This document shows, one piece after another, positions 46,912 to 55,736 of a stretch of DNA of 64,000 nucleotides; position 1 is the stretch's first letter, and each line of letters starts with the position of its first letter. This DNA comes from Paenibacillus radicis (ex Gao et al. 2016) (GTDB lineage: Bacteria; Bacillota; Bacilli; Paenibacillales; Paenibacillaceae), in NCBI RefSeq assembly GCF_014641555.1, contig NZ_BMHY01000004.1:62001-126000 (forward strand), in the 5' to 3' direction. A program made the translations under genes and the position numbers. The notes below the pieces were generated by a model, which saw nothing but the letters and a program-made list of their open reading frames with translations, made no database searches and had not been told where the DNA came from.

Positions 46912-47994
46912 ATGACAAAGCTTTTTCGCTATAAAAAACGTGCAATGACGATTGTACTTCTGACGGCTATTCTTCTGATTAGTGCGTGCGGGAATGAAGC
47001 AAAAACTACAAATACTAAAAGTAATTCTAATGATAAGGCTGCGACAACAGTTCCTGCGGATGCGGAAAAGACGGCATCGGCAGGTGGTACAGAGCTGGAT
47101 TTAACGAAAGTAACGCTAGTTATCGGCCAGACAGGCTGGGGCAGCTATGAGGAAGGGTTCAAAGCAGCAGGCGTAGACGATACGCCTTATAAAGTGGAGT
47201 ATCAAGTATTCCAAGGCGGCAATCTGCAACTAGAGGCGATGGCTGCAAAACATTTGGATCTCGCGCTAACGAGTGAAATTCCGCCTATCTTCGCTTCACA
47301 AGCGGCAAATGGCGGCAATTTCAAAATCATTGCGGTGTCCCAGGGAACTACTCTACAGCAGGAAGTTGTCATTCCGAAAGATTCTCCAATCAAGACGGTT
47401 GCAGACTTGAAAGGAAAAAAAGTGGCGTACGTCAAAGCGACAACCGCCCATTACTTTTTATTGAAAATATTGGAGAATGCCGGCTTAACCTGGAATGATA
47501 TTGAACCAGTCGAATTGTCCACGGCAGACGGTCTTAGCGCTTTGATAAGCGGGAGCGTCGATGCGTTAGCCAGCTACGGAAATGCGATTATTACCTCGCA
47601 TCAGAAGGGGGCCACTACGCTTGCGTCTGCCAAAGACATTTTATCAGGCAACTTCCCGGTCGCGACTACTCCGGCCAACATTGAAGATCCGCTGAAGCAT
47701 GCCGCGATCGTAGACTACCTCAAGCGAATTAACCGATATCACGAGTGGGCGCGTGCACATGAGCAAGACTGGGCAGAAATTGTAGCCAAAGCAACAAAGC
47801 AGGACGTAACCCAGGCGCTGGAAACCTACCATAACGGGGAACAGCAACGGCCAACTAAAATTATTCCAACCTCGCCTGAAGCTATTGCTTCTCAGCAGGA
47901 TGTAGCGGATGCATTAACGAGTGTTGGTCTATTAACGAGTAAAATTGATGTCAGTCAGATTTGGTCGAACGCGTTCGACGACGAGTTGAAATAG
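46912..47994 (+). CDS. ABC-importer solute-binding lipoprotein, SsuA/TauA-like
   Basis: 360 residues. A lipoprotein signal ends in LISAC (lipid Cys at 26), then a Lys/Asn/Ser/Thr-rich linker and an NMT1/SsuA-type binding domain (VTLVIGQTGWGSYEEGFKAA, LALTSEIPPIFASQ, KDSPIKTVADLKGKKVAY). Family members bind aliphatic sulfonates, taurine, nitrate or thiamine precursors. It hands substrate to the permease that follows. GAGAGGGAGAG lies before the ATG. Confidence 0.85.
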   Translation: MTKLFRYKKRAMTIVLLTAILLISACGNEAKTTNTKSNSNDKAATTVPADAEKTASAGGTELDLTKVTLVIGQTGWGSYEEGFKAAGVDDTPYKVEYQVFQGGNLQLEAMAAKHLDLALTSEIPPIFASQAANGGNFKIIAVSQGTTLQQEVVIPKDSPIKTVADLKGKKVAYVKATTAHYFLLKILENAGLTWNDIEPVELSTADGLSALISGSVDALASYGNAIITSHQKGATTLASAKDILSGNFPVATTPANIEDPLKHAAIVDYLKRINRYHEWARAHEQDWAEIVAKATKQDVTQALETYHNGEQQRPTKIIPTSPEAIASQQDVADALTSVGLLTSKIDVSQIWSNAFDDELK

Positions 47995-48019
47995 CGAACA
48001 GTGAAGGAGAATGAGCACG

Positions 48020-48805
48020 ATGTCATCAACGAAGGCAGGTAACAAAATACGGAGGAGAGCATTGCCGCTCCTGCTGCCTATTATTATTCTGCTGCTGTGG
48101 CAGTTATTGACTGGTTTCGAATTGATCGATAGCAATGTGATGCCTATGCCAATTGAGGTATTCAAAGTGTTGATTGAGACAATCCGCAGCGGTGAATTGC
48201 TGGATAACCTCGGCATTAGTGCACTTCGTGCGATTAGCGGCTTTCTAATAGGGGGCGGACTTGGCTTTGTGCTTGGTTTGCTGAACGGCTTTTGGAGGGT
48301 ATCGGAGGAAGTAACCGATTCTACCATCCAAATGATTCGGAACATCCCCTTATTTGCCTTAATTCCGCTTGTCATCGTCTGGTTCGGAATTGGGGAGGAG
48401 GCAAAGCTCTTTCTGGTTTCTGCTGGGGTGTTTTTTCCAATTTATCTAAATACCTTCCATGGCATCCGTTCTATTGATCCGGGTCTCGTAGAGATGGGGA
48501 GAGTATACGGTCTTGGACGTCTGTCCCTGTATAAAAATATTATTTTGCCGGGAGCGATGCCTTCTATTCTTATAGGGGTCAGATATTCACTTGGCATTAT
48601 GTGGCTTACGTTAATTGTGGCGGAGACGGTAGCAGCCAAATCGGGTATCGGCTATATGGCGATGAATGCCAGGGAATTTATGCAGCTGGATGTTATCATC
48701 TTGAGCGTTGTCATTTACGCCCTGTTGGGCAAGCTGTCGGACAGCTTGGCGAAAACGCTAGAGAAGCGGCTGCTGCGCTGGAACCCGAATTATGTCGCAC
48801 GTTAA
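48020..48805 (+). CDS. ABC-importer permease, SsuC-like
   Basis: 261 residues with six to seven hydrophobic segments and the BPD_transp_1 coupling motif region (EMGRVYGLGRLSLYKNIILP) facing the ATPase. It pairs as a homodimer with the next gene's ATPase. An ATG nine bases upstream sits one base from AAGGAG, so the ATG at 48020, ten bases after it, is preferred. Confidence 0.85.
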   Translation: MSSTKAGNKIRRRALPLLLPIIILLLWQLLTGFELIDSNVMPMPIEVFKVLIETIRSGELLDNLGISALRAISGFLIGGGLGFVLGLLNGFWRVSEEVTDSTIQMIRNIPLFALIPLVIVWFGIGEEAKLFLVSAGVFFPIYLNTFHGIRSIDPGLVEMGRVYGLGRLSLYKNIILPGAMPSILIGVRYSLGIMWLTLIVAETVAAKSGIGYMAMNAREFMQLDVIILSVVIYALLGKLSDSLAKTLEKRLLRWNPNYVAR

Positions 48806-48820
48806 GAAGGGTGGAGCATA

Positions 48821-49600
48821 ATGAGTGAAGCTAAAAGAGGCGCACGCTTTGAACTGCGGGGATTGACGAAGCAATTCAAAGAGAAGCAAGTATTGAAAGA
48901 TATTAATTTGACGGTTAATCAAGGCGAATTTATCGCTATAGTTGGAAGAAGCGGCTGTGGTAAAAGCACGCTGCTCCGTCTGATCGCTGGGCTGGAGTCG
49001 CCTTCATCCGGCGGAATTATTTGGGGAGATGCCGACGGGCAGATTGGCAAGCCGGGCGAACATACTCGTTTTCTGTTTCAGGAGCACCGTCTGCTGCCGT
49101 GGAAGACCGTTCTTGATAATGTGCGAATTGGAGCGAAAAATGACCGCAATCGTGCGGCTGAAGTGCTGGAGCAGGTTGGGCTGGCAGATCGGGGAGCGGA
49201 ATGGCCAAGCGTATTGTCCGGCGGTCAAAAGCAGCGCGTGGCACTGGCAAGAGCGCTCGCCAGCCGCCCGAAGCTGCTGTTGCTCGATGAGCCGCTTGGC
49301 GCGTTAGATGCTTTGACAAGAATCGAAATGCAGCAATTGATCGAATGGTTATGGCAGGAGGAAGGGTTTACGGTTATTCTCGTTACCCATGACGTGAGCG
49401 AGGCGGTTACATTGGCTGATCGTGTACTCCTTATTGAAGAGGGTCAGATTGCACTGGATGTACGCATCGAATTGGCACGGCAGAGGGAGCGGGACAACGG
49501 TTTTACGTATTATGAGAACCTTGTACTGCAGCGAGTGCTCGGCAAGCCGGCGCTTTCAGATATAAGTGCAGCTGGTCGCAAAGTAAGCTATTCGATTTAA
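48821..49600 (+). CDS. ABC-importer ATPase, SsuB-like
   Basis: 259 residues with all ATPase motifs: Walker [10 protein letters not shown] (residues 42-50), Q-loop [10 protein letters not shown], signature [15 protein letters not shown], Walker [13 protein letters not shown] and the switch histidine in [10 protein letters not shown]. It energises uptake through the preceding permease. The substrate class (sulfonate, taurine or related) is inferred from the binding protein; no SsuD-type monooxygenase is nearby. Confidence 0.9.
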   Translation: MSEAKRGARFELRGLTKQFKEKQVLKDINLTVNQGEFIAIVGRSGCGKSTLLRLIAGLESPSSGGIIWGDADGQIGKPGEHTRFLFQEHRLLPWKTVLDNVRIGAKNDRNRAAEVLEQVGLADRGAEWPSVLSGGQKQRVALARALASRPKLLLLDEPLGALDALTRIEMQQLIEWLWQEEGFTVILVTHDVSEAVTLADRVLLIEEGQIALDVRIELARQRERDNGFTYYENLVLQRVLGKPALSDISAAGRKVSYSI

Positions 49601-49639
49601 GCGTTGGCGGCAAAGTGTGACCGTATGAATCGGATCGAA

Positions 49640-49671
49640 GAAAGTTCCCTTGAAAAAGGGAGCTTTTTTCT
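49640..49671 (+). terminator. Rho-independent terminator
   Basis: AAAGTTCCCTT and AAGGGAGCTTT arms followed by TTTTTCT; ends the ABC operon. Confidence 0.8.
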
Positions 49672-49801
49672 CTTTACTTGAACTCTATTTGATTTGACAT
49701 AAGAGAGTTAATCGTATAGCAACTCGAATTAAGAGTTAATTTGTAGAATATAGAAATGTTATGGTGTATACTGGTAATATTATACTAGATTGAGGTGCTA
49801 G

Positions 49802-50485
49802 ATGGGAAAGAAGACATTGCAATTTATCGTGACACTAGGGCTTTTGGGCAGCTTATTGGCTGGCTGTTCATCCGGGAATAACGGCTCTAATGAAGAAATC
49901 AAACAGCTTAAGCAAGAAATAGCAGCGTTAAAAGAAGAGAATGAGAAGCTGAAACAAGCGAACGGACCTGAGAGTGAAGAGCATGAGGCTGCTGAAAAGG
50001 AAGCCCTAGCAGAAGAGCCGGAACAGACTCCAGAGCCGGATAGCGGCTTGGCCGCTGAATTGAATAAAGCAGTCACTATAGCGGATTTTGCTGAATTTAC
50101 GGTTACTGGAACAAAGTTTGCTAAAATAGTGAAGCCCTCCAAGCCTGGAACCTTCTACACGTATTACGAGGCTAAAGAGCCTGATACGACATATTTGGCA
50201 ATAACGATTAAGCTTAAAAGCTTGTTAGAGAGTGGTAAAAGTGCTGACAGGTTTGCCGACGTTACGGTTAAATATAATGACAAGTATGAGTACAATACAT
50301 TCTCAACCATTGAAGATCAAGGCGGAGCAGATTTCACTTACACGAATATTACATCAATTGAACCTCTCAAAACCGCGACATTGCTCTATCTGGCAGAGGT
50401 GCCGACTGAGGTAGAGACGGGAACGTCACCGCTTAAAGCTGTCATCTCCATGAACGACAAAGAATATGAACTTATCATTCGTTAA
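49802..50485 (+). CDS. DUF4352-like lipoprotein with coiled coil
   Basis: 227 residues. A lipoprotein signal ends in LLAGC (Cys 22), then a Glu/Lys-rich coiled coil (about residues 33-70) and an acidic Pro/Glu linker. The C-terminal ~130 residues form an Ig-like beta domain of the DUF4352 type (YEAKEPDTTYLAITIKLK, and a C-terminal KAVISMNDKEYEL). Surface-anchored, with no known enzyme activity; such proteins often sit near envelope stress or transport genes. The ribosome binding site (GAGGTG) is nine bases from the ATG. Confidence 0.75.
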   Translation: MGKKTLQFIVTLGLLGSLLAGCSSGNNGSNEEIKQLKQEIAALKEENEKLKQANGPESEEHEAAEKEALAEEPEQTPEPDSGLAAELNKAVTIADFAEFTVTGTKFAKIVKPSKPGTFYTYYEAKEPDTTYLAITIKLKSLLESGKSADRFADVTVKYNDKYEYNTFSTIEDQGGADFTYTNITSIEPLKTATLLYLAEVPTEVETGTSPLKAVISMNDKEYELIIR

Positions 50486-50492
50486 TAGGATT

Positions 50493-50530
50493 CAAGGCTA
50501 ACCGATCTTTTTCTCGGTTAGCCTTTTTTT
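50493..50530 (+). terminator. Rho-independent terminator
   Basis: AAGGCTAACCGA and TCGGTTAGCCTT arms with an eight-base loop followed by TTTTT. Confidence 0.88.
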
Positions 50531-50570
50531 GTATAGGTGATATTGTCTCTAATCGTTTTCTAAATAAAAG

Positions 50571-50598
50571 TTGACAGGAATGATTCACTTCGTATACA
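50571..50598 (+). promoter_or_regulatory. Sigma-A type promoter ahead of the His-rich protein gene
   Basis: TTGACA at 50571-50576, 16 bases, TATACA at 50593-50598. The -10 lies inside the first operator copy, so a bound repressor would block RNA polymerase. Confidence 0.6.
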
Positions 50599-50635
50599 TT
50601 TGTATACATAAACATTGGCGTATACAAATGTATAC
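50592..50635. promoter_or_regulatory. Paired inverted operator, two 16-bp palindromes
   Basis: GTATACATTTGTATAC (50592-50607) and GTATACAAATGTATAC (50620-50635) are each imperfect palindromes and exact reverse complements of one another, separated by 12 bases. They flank the predicted transcription start. A 12-base half (ACATTTGTATAC) recurs at 53310-53321, in front of the MFS pump. The repressor is not identified. Confidence 0.75.
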
Positions 50636-50656
50636 GATCTTAAAGGAGGAACACAT

Positions 50657-50998
50657 ATGCGTGAAGGACAGGGACACAGAGGCAATCGCGGGCACAGAGA
50701 TCACGGGGAGCACCGGGATCATGGACGCCATCATCACAAAAGCGCTCAAACGTTTCGCCGAGGCAGAGCTATCGCATTTTTGGATACGCTCGTGGTTAAA
50801 CGTACGACTTTACAGCGTCAATTGAATGATCCGCAGTTTGAATCGATTAAACCGGTTATTAGCGGGGAGTTAAAAGCAACAGAAACGATTATGGAGGAGT
50901 TTATCCATCTGTTTCAATTGCAAGAGGCATCTTCAGAGGAGTCAGATGAGAACGAAGGCGAGAACGGGAAAGGGGTATTAGCTAATGATGATAATTAA
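50657..50998 (+). CDS. Small His-rich protein co-transcribed with a nitroreductase
   Basis: 113 residues. The first ~27 residues are a His/Arg/Gly-rich tract (GHRDHGEHRDHGRHHHKS) that could bind metal ions. The rest is helical with a conserved-looking core (FRRGRAIAFLDTLVVKRTTL, then SGELKATETIMEEFI) and an acidic Glu/Ser tail. I recall similar proteins in Bacillales beside nitroreductases, but none with a known function. AAAGGAGGAACACAT precedes the ATG, and it overlaps the nitroreductase gene by 14 bases. The paired operators control it. Confidence 0.7.
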   Translation: MREGQGHRGNRGHRDHGEHRDHGRHHHKSAQTFRRGRAIAFLDTLVVKRTTLQRQLNDPQFESIKPVISGELKATETIMEEFIHLFQLQEASSEESDENEGENGKGVLANDDN

Positions 50999-51470
50999 TG
51001 CAATTAAGAAACGCAGAAGTATTAAGCAGTTTAAGTCTGATCCCGTTAGTGAAGACGACGTCATGAGCTGGCTGGAAGCTGCCAGTTATGCTCCCAACCA
51101 TCGGTTGAATGAGCCTTGGGAGCTGCTGTTCGTCGGAGTAGAGACGCGGGCGAAATTAAATCACAAAACGAATTTTGGAGGGGCGCCTGTCGTTCTTACA
51201 GTATTGTCGAAACCTGCGAACAGTTCATTCGAACGCGACGAGAATGTTATGGCTGCTGCTTGTTTCGTTCAGAATTTCTTATTAGCTGCGCATGAAGCGG
51301 GTGCCGGCGTATATTGGGCATCATTAGGCGCATTGCCACATAATCGCAGCATTCTAGGCGTCCAGGATGGATATGATGTAATCGGCATATTGGGAGTCGG
51401 CTACCCTGAGGATGTTCCCATGGCAAAGCAGAGAACAGCGATTGCTTCTAAAATTACGTATTTAGCTTAG
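50985..51470 (+). CDS. Short nitroreductase-family FMN protein
   Basis: 161 residues, a short member of the NADPH/FMN nitroreductase family (usual length ~200). It shows AIKKRRSIKQFKSDPVSEDD (FMN phosphate-binding Arg-Arg-Ser), ASYAPNHRLNEPWELLFVG, then AAHEAGAGVYWASLGA and a C-terminal GILGVGYPE. It probably reduces nitro or quinone compounds with NAD(P)H and is coregulated with the His-rich protein. The 14-base overlap supports coupling. Confidence 0.85.
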   Translation: MMIINAIKKRRSIKQFKSDPVSEDDVMSWLEAASYAPNHRLNEPWELLFVGVETRAKLNHKTNFGGAPVVLTVLSKPANSSFERDENVMAAACFVQNFLLAAHEAGAGVYWASLGALPHNRSILGVQDGYDVIGILGVGYPEDVPMAKQRTAIASKITYLA

Positions 51471-51500
51471 AAAGCCGCATAATGCGGCTTTTTATTATGG
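51471..51500 (+). terminator. Rho-independent terminator, twin copy 1
   Basis: AAAGCCGCAT and ATGCGGCTTT arms followed by TTATT. It matches the element at 52288-52317 at 29 of 30 bases, so the GyrI-like gene is bracketed by twin terminators. Confidence 0.85.
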
Positions 51501-51620
51501 ATATTTTAATTTTATATATGTTTTTTGATGGGAAATATCCAATGGAAATGTCTTACATAAATACCTTGAATGCTTTATAATAACAGTTAATACGAAACCA
51601 CTTTGTAGGAGGTAATCCTA

Positions 51621-52247
51621 TTGGAAACTGCTCAAATTATCACTCATGATAATCGTAAGATTTATCCCGATATTTACTCTGTGAAACCTGGACCCGTTCA
51701 AATTTTGCGTGTTCCTAAGATGCAATATGTAACCCAGGAAATGAGCACAACTTTTCATATGAACTGGGCTGGACGCCCAGAACCATTAGATGAACAGTGG
51801 ATTGTATGGAAAATAGTGAACCAGTTAAAACAAATTACAAAAAAATCAATTGGATATAAGTTTAAGTTAATGCCGACTGAGATTATTTGGCATAGTATTA
51901 ATGATGATGATAAATATAACATTACTCATATGATGCAAGTTCCAGATTGTATCACTTCGGAAATTTACGAAGAGGCAAGGGCAAATGTTGAGAAGAATTT
52001 ACGTGGACAAACAGTACCTAAGACCAAGTTTGTAGTAGAAGATTCCACGATCAGTGCTCAGAAACTTCATGTTGGACATTACCAGGATACACTGTTAACT
52101 CTACAAGAAATAGAAAATTATACGGAAGAGCAAGGATATCGAATCAAAGGCAACCGAAGAGAAATTTATTTGACACCCGCTATGCAGTGTCATCTGCCTG
52201 AAACATGGAAAACGATTGTAAGGGTGGAAATCGATAAACTTGACTGA
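51621..52247 (+). CDS. GyrI-like small-molecule-binding domain protein
   Basis: 208 residues in the GyrI-like/SOUL-type small-molecule-binding superfamily, seen from RVPKMQYVTQEMSTTFHM near the N-terminus and LHVGHYQDTLLTLQEIENYT with an EIYLTPAM... LPETWKTIVRV end. Family members bind drugs or dyes, sometimes as gyrase-inhibitor decoys or transcription-factor sensor domains; here there is no DNA-binding part. The start is TTG, seven bases after AGGAGGT. It is flanked by nearly identical terminators. Confidence 0.78.
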   Translation: METAQIITHDNRKIYPDIYSVKPGPVQILRVPKMQYVTQEMSTTFHMNWAGRPEPLDEQWIVWKIVNQLKQITKKSIGYKFKLMPTEIIWHSINDDDKYNITHMMQVPDCITSEIYEEARANVEKNLRGQTVPKTKFVVEDSTISAQKLHVGHYQDTLLTLQEIENYTEEQGYRIKGNRREIYLTPAMQCHLPETWKTIVRVEIDKLD

Positions 52248-52287
52248 ACAAATCAAGGAGAGGAAATGTATACTTCGATAACCTCTA

Positions 52288-52317
52288 AAAGCCGCATAAC
52301 GCGGCTTTTTATTATGG
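52288..52317. terminator. Rho-independent terminator, twin copy 2
   Basis: Same as 51471-51500 with one base changed in the loop. It ends the GyrI-like gene and may also serve the convergent LysR gene. Confidence 0.8.
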
Positions 52318-52318
52318 T

Positions 52319-53206
52319 TTACGAAAATTGCTTCACCACATCTACAAATTGCTCGACCTGTGCGGTCTGGTTGCTATGGAGCCAGCAGATCGCCAATTCG
52401 ATTTCAAACATTGGCTCTGCGAGCGGGACATAGCTGATATCATTCTCGAATAGTTTGCTCATGCAGTTCAGTACAAACGCAACGCCAACTCCGGCGGCAA
52501 CGAGTCCAATGACAGCTTGGTCGCTGGCTGCTTCCTGAACGATATTGGGACTGAAGCCAGCTTGCCGGCAAAACAGAACGAAGGAGTCAAACAGCATCGG
52601 TGAATCGTTCCGGTTCAACACGATAAAAGGCTCCTTGGCCAAATCGGATAGATGTATTTCGCTTTTCGCTGCCAAATGATGATGTTTCGGCAAGGCGATA
52701 ACGATAGGCTCTAAGGAGTAGGGGAGCCAGTTCATACTTTGCTCGCTATGCTTATCATTTAAGTAGACGGAAAAACCGATATCGATTTCCCCTTGAAGCA
52801 GCTTTTCCTCCAGCAGAAGTGAATCCATCTCCTGCATAACGATTTCAACATCAGGATATCGCTCGCGATAGAGACGAACCACACTTGGTAAAATGCTGTA
52901 CAACATAATTCCGAAATATCCGATCGTCAATTTACCTCTTCTTCCGCCTTCCGCCCGAATCGCCTCGTCCACACCTCGCTGCAGATGCTTGAAGACAAGC
53001 AGAACTTCTTCCAGCAGCGCTTCACCCGCCAGCGTTAACTCCACTTTGCGCGTTGTACGTTTGAATAATTTAAGATTGAGCTCGGCCTCCAGCAATCCAA
53101 TCTGATGGCTGACCGTCTGCTGGGAAGCATGAAGACGCTCGGCAGCGCGGCCGAAATGCAATTGATTAGCGACTTCGGCAAAATATTTCAACTGCTGTAG
53201 CTCCAT
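52319..53206 (-). CDS. LysR-family transcriptional regulator
   Basis: 295 residues. The N-terminal helix-turn-helix (LQQLKYFAEVANQLHFGRAA ERLHASQQTVSHQIGLLEAE) is standard, followed by a two-lobed LysR substrate-binding domain (GKLTIGYFGIMLYSI, LPKHHHLAAKSEIHLSDLAK). It probably activates or represses the divergent MFS pump gene in response to a small ligand. A palindrome ACAATTTGAATTGT in the shared promoter region fits its binding site. Confidence 0.9.
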   Translation of the reverse strand: MELQQLKYFAEVANQLHFGRAAERLHASQQTVSHQIGLLEAELNLKLFKRTTRKVELTLAGEALLEEVLLVFKHLQRGVDEAIRAEGGRRGKLTIGYFGIMLYSILPSVVRLYRERYPDVEIVMQEMDSLLLEEKLLQGEIDIGFSVYLNDKHSEQSMNWLPYSLEPIVIALPKHHHLAAKSEIHLSDLAKEPFIVLNRNDSPMLFDSFVLFCRQAGFSPNIVQEAASDQAVIGLVAAGVGVAFVLNCMSKLFENDISYVPLAEPMFEIELAICWLHSNQTAQVEQFVDVVKQFS

Positions 53207-53257
53207 AATTGTTTTCTCCTATACAAGTGGGATAAGTGAATCTGTTATTCCGATTAT

Positions 53258-53271
53258 ACAATTTGAATTGT
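53258..53271. promoter_or_regulatory. Candidate LysR operator
   Basis: ACAATTTGAATTGT is a 14-base palindrome with a two-base centre lying between the divergent LysR and MFS genes. It is consistent with the T-N11-A form of LysR sites. Confidence 0.5.
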
Positions 53272-53358
53272 TAATCCACAAATAATTAGCTCTTTTTATG
53301 AGTAAATAAACATTTGTATACTAGGGGTGCAGGGAAGACATCAGGTGGGAGGTAAAAA

Positions 53359-54840
53359 GTGATCGCAGCAGAGAGTAAACAAAGTAATGCAGATTTAAGC
53401 ACCATCAAACGAGGGCCCATCATTACCGCTTTAATTATCGGTGCTTTTGTCGCGATTTTGAACGAGACGTTGCTAGGCATCGCATTTCCTGATTTAATGA
53501 ATCAATTTGGCGTCGAGACGTCTACCATTCAATGGCTGTCAACCGTCTATATGCTGGTCATTGGCATACTCGTGCCGGTAACGGCTTTGCTGCAGCAATG
53601 GTTCACGACAAGGCAGATGTTCTTATCTGCTATGCTGCTGTTTCTGGTCGGCACCATAATATGCGGCTTTTCCAATTCTTTCGAGCTTTTATTAGTAGGA
53701 CGAATTGTACAAGCAGCGGGTACCGGATTGCTGATCCCCGTAATGATGAATACGATTCTAATTATTTTTCCGCCGAATAATCGGGGAGCGGCAATGGGCA
53801 TGATTGGACTCGTGTTAATGTTCGGACCCGCTATCGGACCAACCTTGTCCGGACTCATTATTGATTCATTAAGCTGGCATTGGCTGTTTTTCCTCGTCAT
53901 ACCGTTGGTTGTCGTATCGCTTGTGTTCGGATTTCTCTATTTAAGAAACGTATCGGACATAACTAAGCCGAAGGTTGATGTGCTATCGATTCTTTTATCA
54001 ACCATCGGGTTCGGCGGAATCGTCTATGGCTTCAGTAAAGCCGGCGAGGTTTCCTGGTCGGAGCATGATGTGCTTTGGTCCATTGCTGCGGGTGGAGCAG
54101 CGCTTTTGCTATTCGTTTGGCGCCAGCTGAGTTCCAAACAACCGATGATGGATTTGCGAGTGTTCAAATATCCGATGTTCGCGCTGACGGCGATTCTTAT
54201 GATCGTCATGACGATGACCCTGTTCTCGACGACACTGATTTTGCCGCTGTATATGCAAAAGGCTTTGATGCTAACCGCATTCTCAGCAGGACTGACGTTG
54301 ATGCCAGGAGGTATCGTGAACGGCATTATGTCGCCTATTTCGGGCAAGCTTTTCGACAAATTTGGTCCAAGAGTGCTTATCGTACCGGGACTCATCATTA
54401 CTGCTATTTCCCTTTATCTGATCTCCGGGATAGGGCTTGAGACGAGCAAAGGGACATTAATTGCGCTGCACGTTATTCTGATGATTGGGATTTCCATGAT
54501 AATGATGCCTGCTCAGACGACAGGGCTGAACCAGCTGCCAAGGCATCTTTATCCGCACGGGAAAGCGATTATGAACACGATGCAGCAGGTTTCAGGAGCA
54601 ATTGGGATGGCCTTATTCATTAGTATTTTCTCAAACGGCACCAAATCTTATTTAGAAGCTTCATCGAATCCAACAGCACCTGAAGAAGCGGTGCAAGGGC
54701 TGGTAGCCGGAATGCAAGGGGCATTCCAAGTCGCTTTTTATATCGCGCTTATTGCACTCGTACTAGGCATATTCGTAAAACGGACCAAAGCGCCGGAAGA
54801 GGGCGCAGAAGACGGGCAAACCCGGCCTGTTATGCATTAA
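53359..54840 (+). CDS. DHA2-family MFS multidrug transporter (14 TMS, EmrB/QacA-type)
   Basis: 493 residues and about 14 hydrophobic segments, the DHA2 size. FLNETLLG-like opening (AILNETLLGIAFPDL), IQWLSTVYMLVIGILVPVTA and the motif GPAIGPTLSGLI in helix 5 are typical of proton-antiport drug pumps. The start is GTG with GGGAGG six bases upstream. The LysR gene opposite probably regulates it, and a half-site of the 50592-50635 operator overlaps its likely -10 (53317-53322). Confidence 0.88.
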   Translation: MIAAESKQSNADLSTIKRGPIITALIIGAFVAILNETLLGIAFPDLMNQFGVETSTIQWLSTVYMLVIGILVPVTALLQQWFTTRQMFLSAMLLFLVGTIICGFSNSFELLLVGRIVQAAGTGLLIPVMMNTILIIFPPNNRGAAMGMIGLVLMFGPAIGPTLSGLIIDSLSWHWLFFLVIPLVVVSLVFGFLYLRNVSDITKPKVDVLSILLSTIGFGGIVYGFSKAGEVSWSEHDVLWSIAAGGAALLLFVWRQLSSKQPMMDLRVFKYPMFALTAILMIVMTMTLFSTTLILPLYMQKALMLTAFSAGLTLMPGGIVNGIMSPISGKLFDKFGPRVLIVPGLIITAISLYLISGIGLETSKGTLIALHVILMIGISMIMMPAQTTGLNQLPRHLYPHGKAIMNTMQQVSGAIGMALFISIFSNGTKSYLEASSNPTAPEEAVQGLVAGMQGAFQVAFYIALIALVLGIFVKRTKAPEEGAEDGQTRPVMH

Positions 54841-54900
54841 TAGCGGATCGGAATTTCATATAGGGTTAGATTTACAAAAATATAGGTTGAGGTGATTATG

Positions 54901-55653
54901 ATGACAAAACTAGCAAATAAAGTAGCCATCATTACAGGCGGAGCATCAGGCGTGGGAAATGGCATTGCAAAAGCATTTGTTAAAGAAGGCGCGAAGGTTG
55001 TAATCGTGGATTACAACAAAGAGGCAGGGGAAAGAGCTATAGCAGAATTGCAAGAGATCTCGCCAGATTCCATTTTCATTCACGCAGATTTAGCTGATTT
55101 TCAAACCCTTTCTCCAATTATAAGTCATACGGCATTTACATTTGGCCAAATCGATATTCTCGTCAACAATGCACAAGCTTCAAGAGTAAAGCCATTTGAA
55201 GAATTGACTCCTGAAGATTTGGAAATGCCTTTTAAAACAGGGTTTTTCCCAACCTTTTACTTGATGCAACATGCACTCCCTTATTTGAAAAAAACAAAGG
55301 GACATATTATTAACTTTGCATCGGGAGCCGGCATCACTGGTGATTTGAATCAGGCAGCCTATGCAGCAGCCAAGGAAGCAGTTCGTGGTCTATCGCGGGT
55401 CGCAGCTAATGAGTTTGGTCCATATGGCGTGAAAGTGAATGTCATTTGTCCGTTTGCCAATTCGCCGGGCGTTCAAATGTGGGCAGAGCATATGCCCGAA
55501 CATTTCCAAGAGACGTTGTCTAAAATTCCGATGCGCCGGGTAGGGGACGTCGAACAAGATATTGGACGGGCAGTCGTGTTTTTCGCCAGCCAAGATTCTG
55601 ACTATATAACGGGACAAACGTTAATGGTTGATGGAGGCGGCTGCAGACTGTAA
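54901..55653 (+). CDS. Short-chain dehydrogenase/reductase
   Basis: About 250 residues of a classical SDR. Cofactor motif IITGGASGVGNGIAKAF (TGxxxGxG), the NNAQA loop, active-site Tyr in the AAYAAAKEAV segment with Lys four residues later, and the downstream catalytic Ser region FASGAGITG are all seen; the C-terminus has the usual TGQTLMVDGG. It reduces a carbonyl or oxidises an alcohol with NAD(P)(H). The ATG at 54901 is preferred over 54898 because AGGTG is six bases upstream. It follows the MFS pump gene by 60 bases. Confidence 0.88.
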   Translation: MTKLANKVAIITGGASGVGNGIAKAFVKEGAKVVIVDYNKEAGERAIAELQEISPDSIFIHADLADFQTLSPIISHTAFTFGQIDILVNNAQASRVKPFEELTPEDLEMPFKTGFFPTFYLMQHALPYLKKTKGHIINFASGAGITGDLNQAAYAAAKEAVRGLSRVAANEFGPYGVKVNVICPFANSPGVQMWAEHMPEHFQETLSKIPMRRVGDVEQDIGRAVVFFASQDSDYITGQTLMVDGGGCRL

Positions 55654-55674
55654 GCAAGCTAAATCTAGAATAAC

Positions 55675-55711
55675 ACCCGCAGGGACTGGCTTGTACATGC
55701 TCCTTGCGGGT
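55675..55711 (+). terminator. Hairpin after the dehydrogenase gene
   Basis: ACCCGCAGGGA and TCCTTGCGGGT arms with a 15-base loop. No T tract follows, so it may be a weak terminator or a regulatory hairpin before the DedA-like gene. Confidence 0.45.
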
Positions 55712-55736
55712 AAAGTCATCATGAAGAGAGGCGTAT

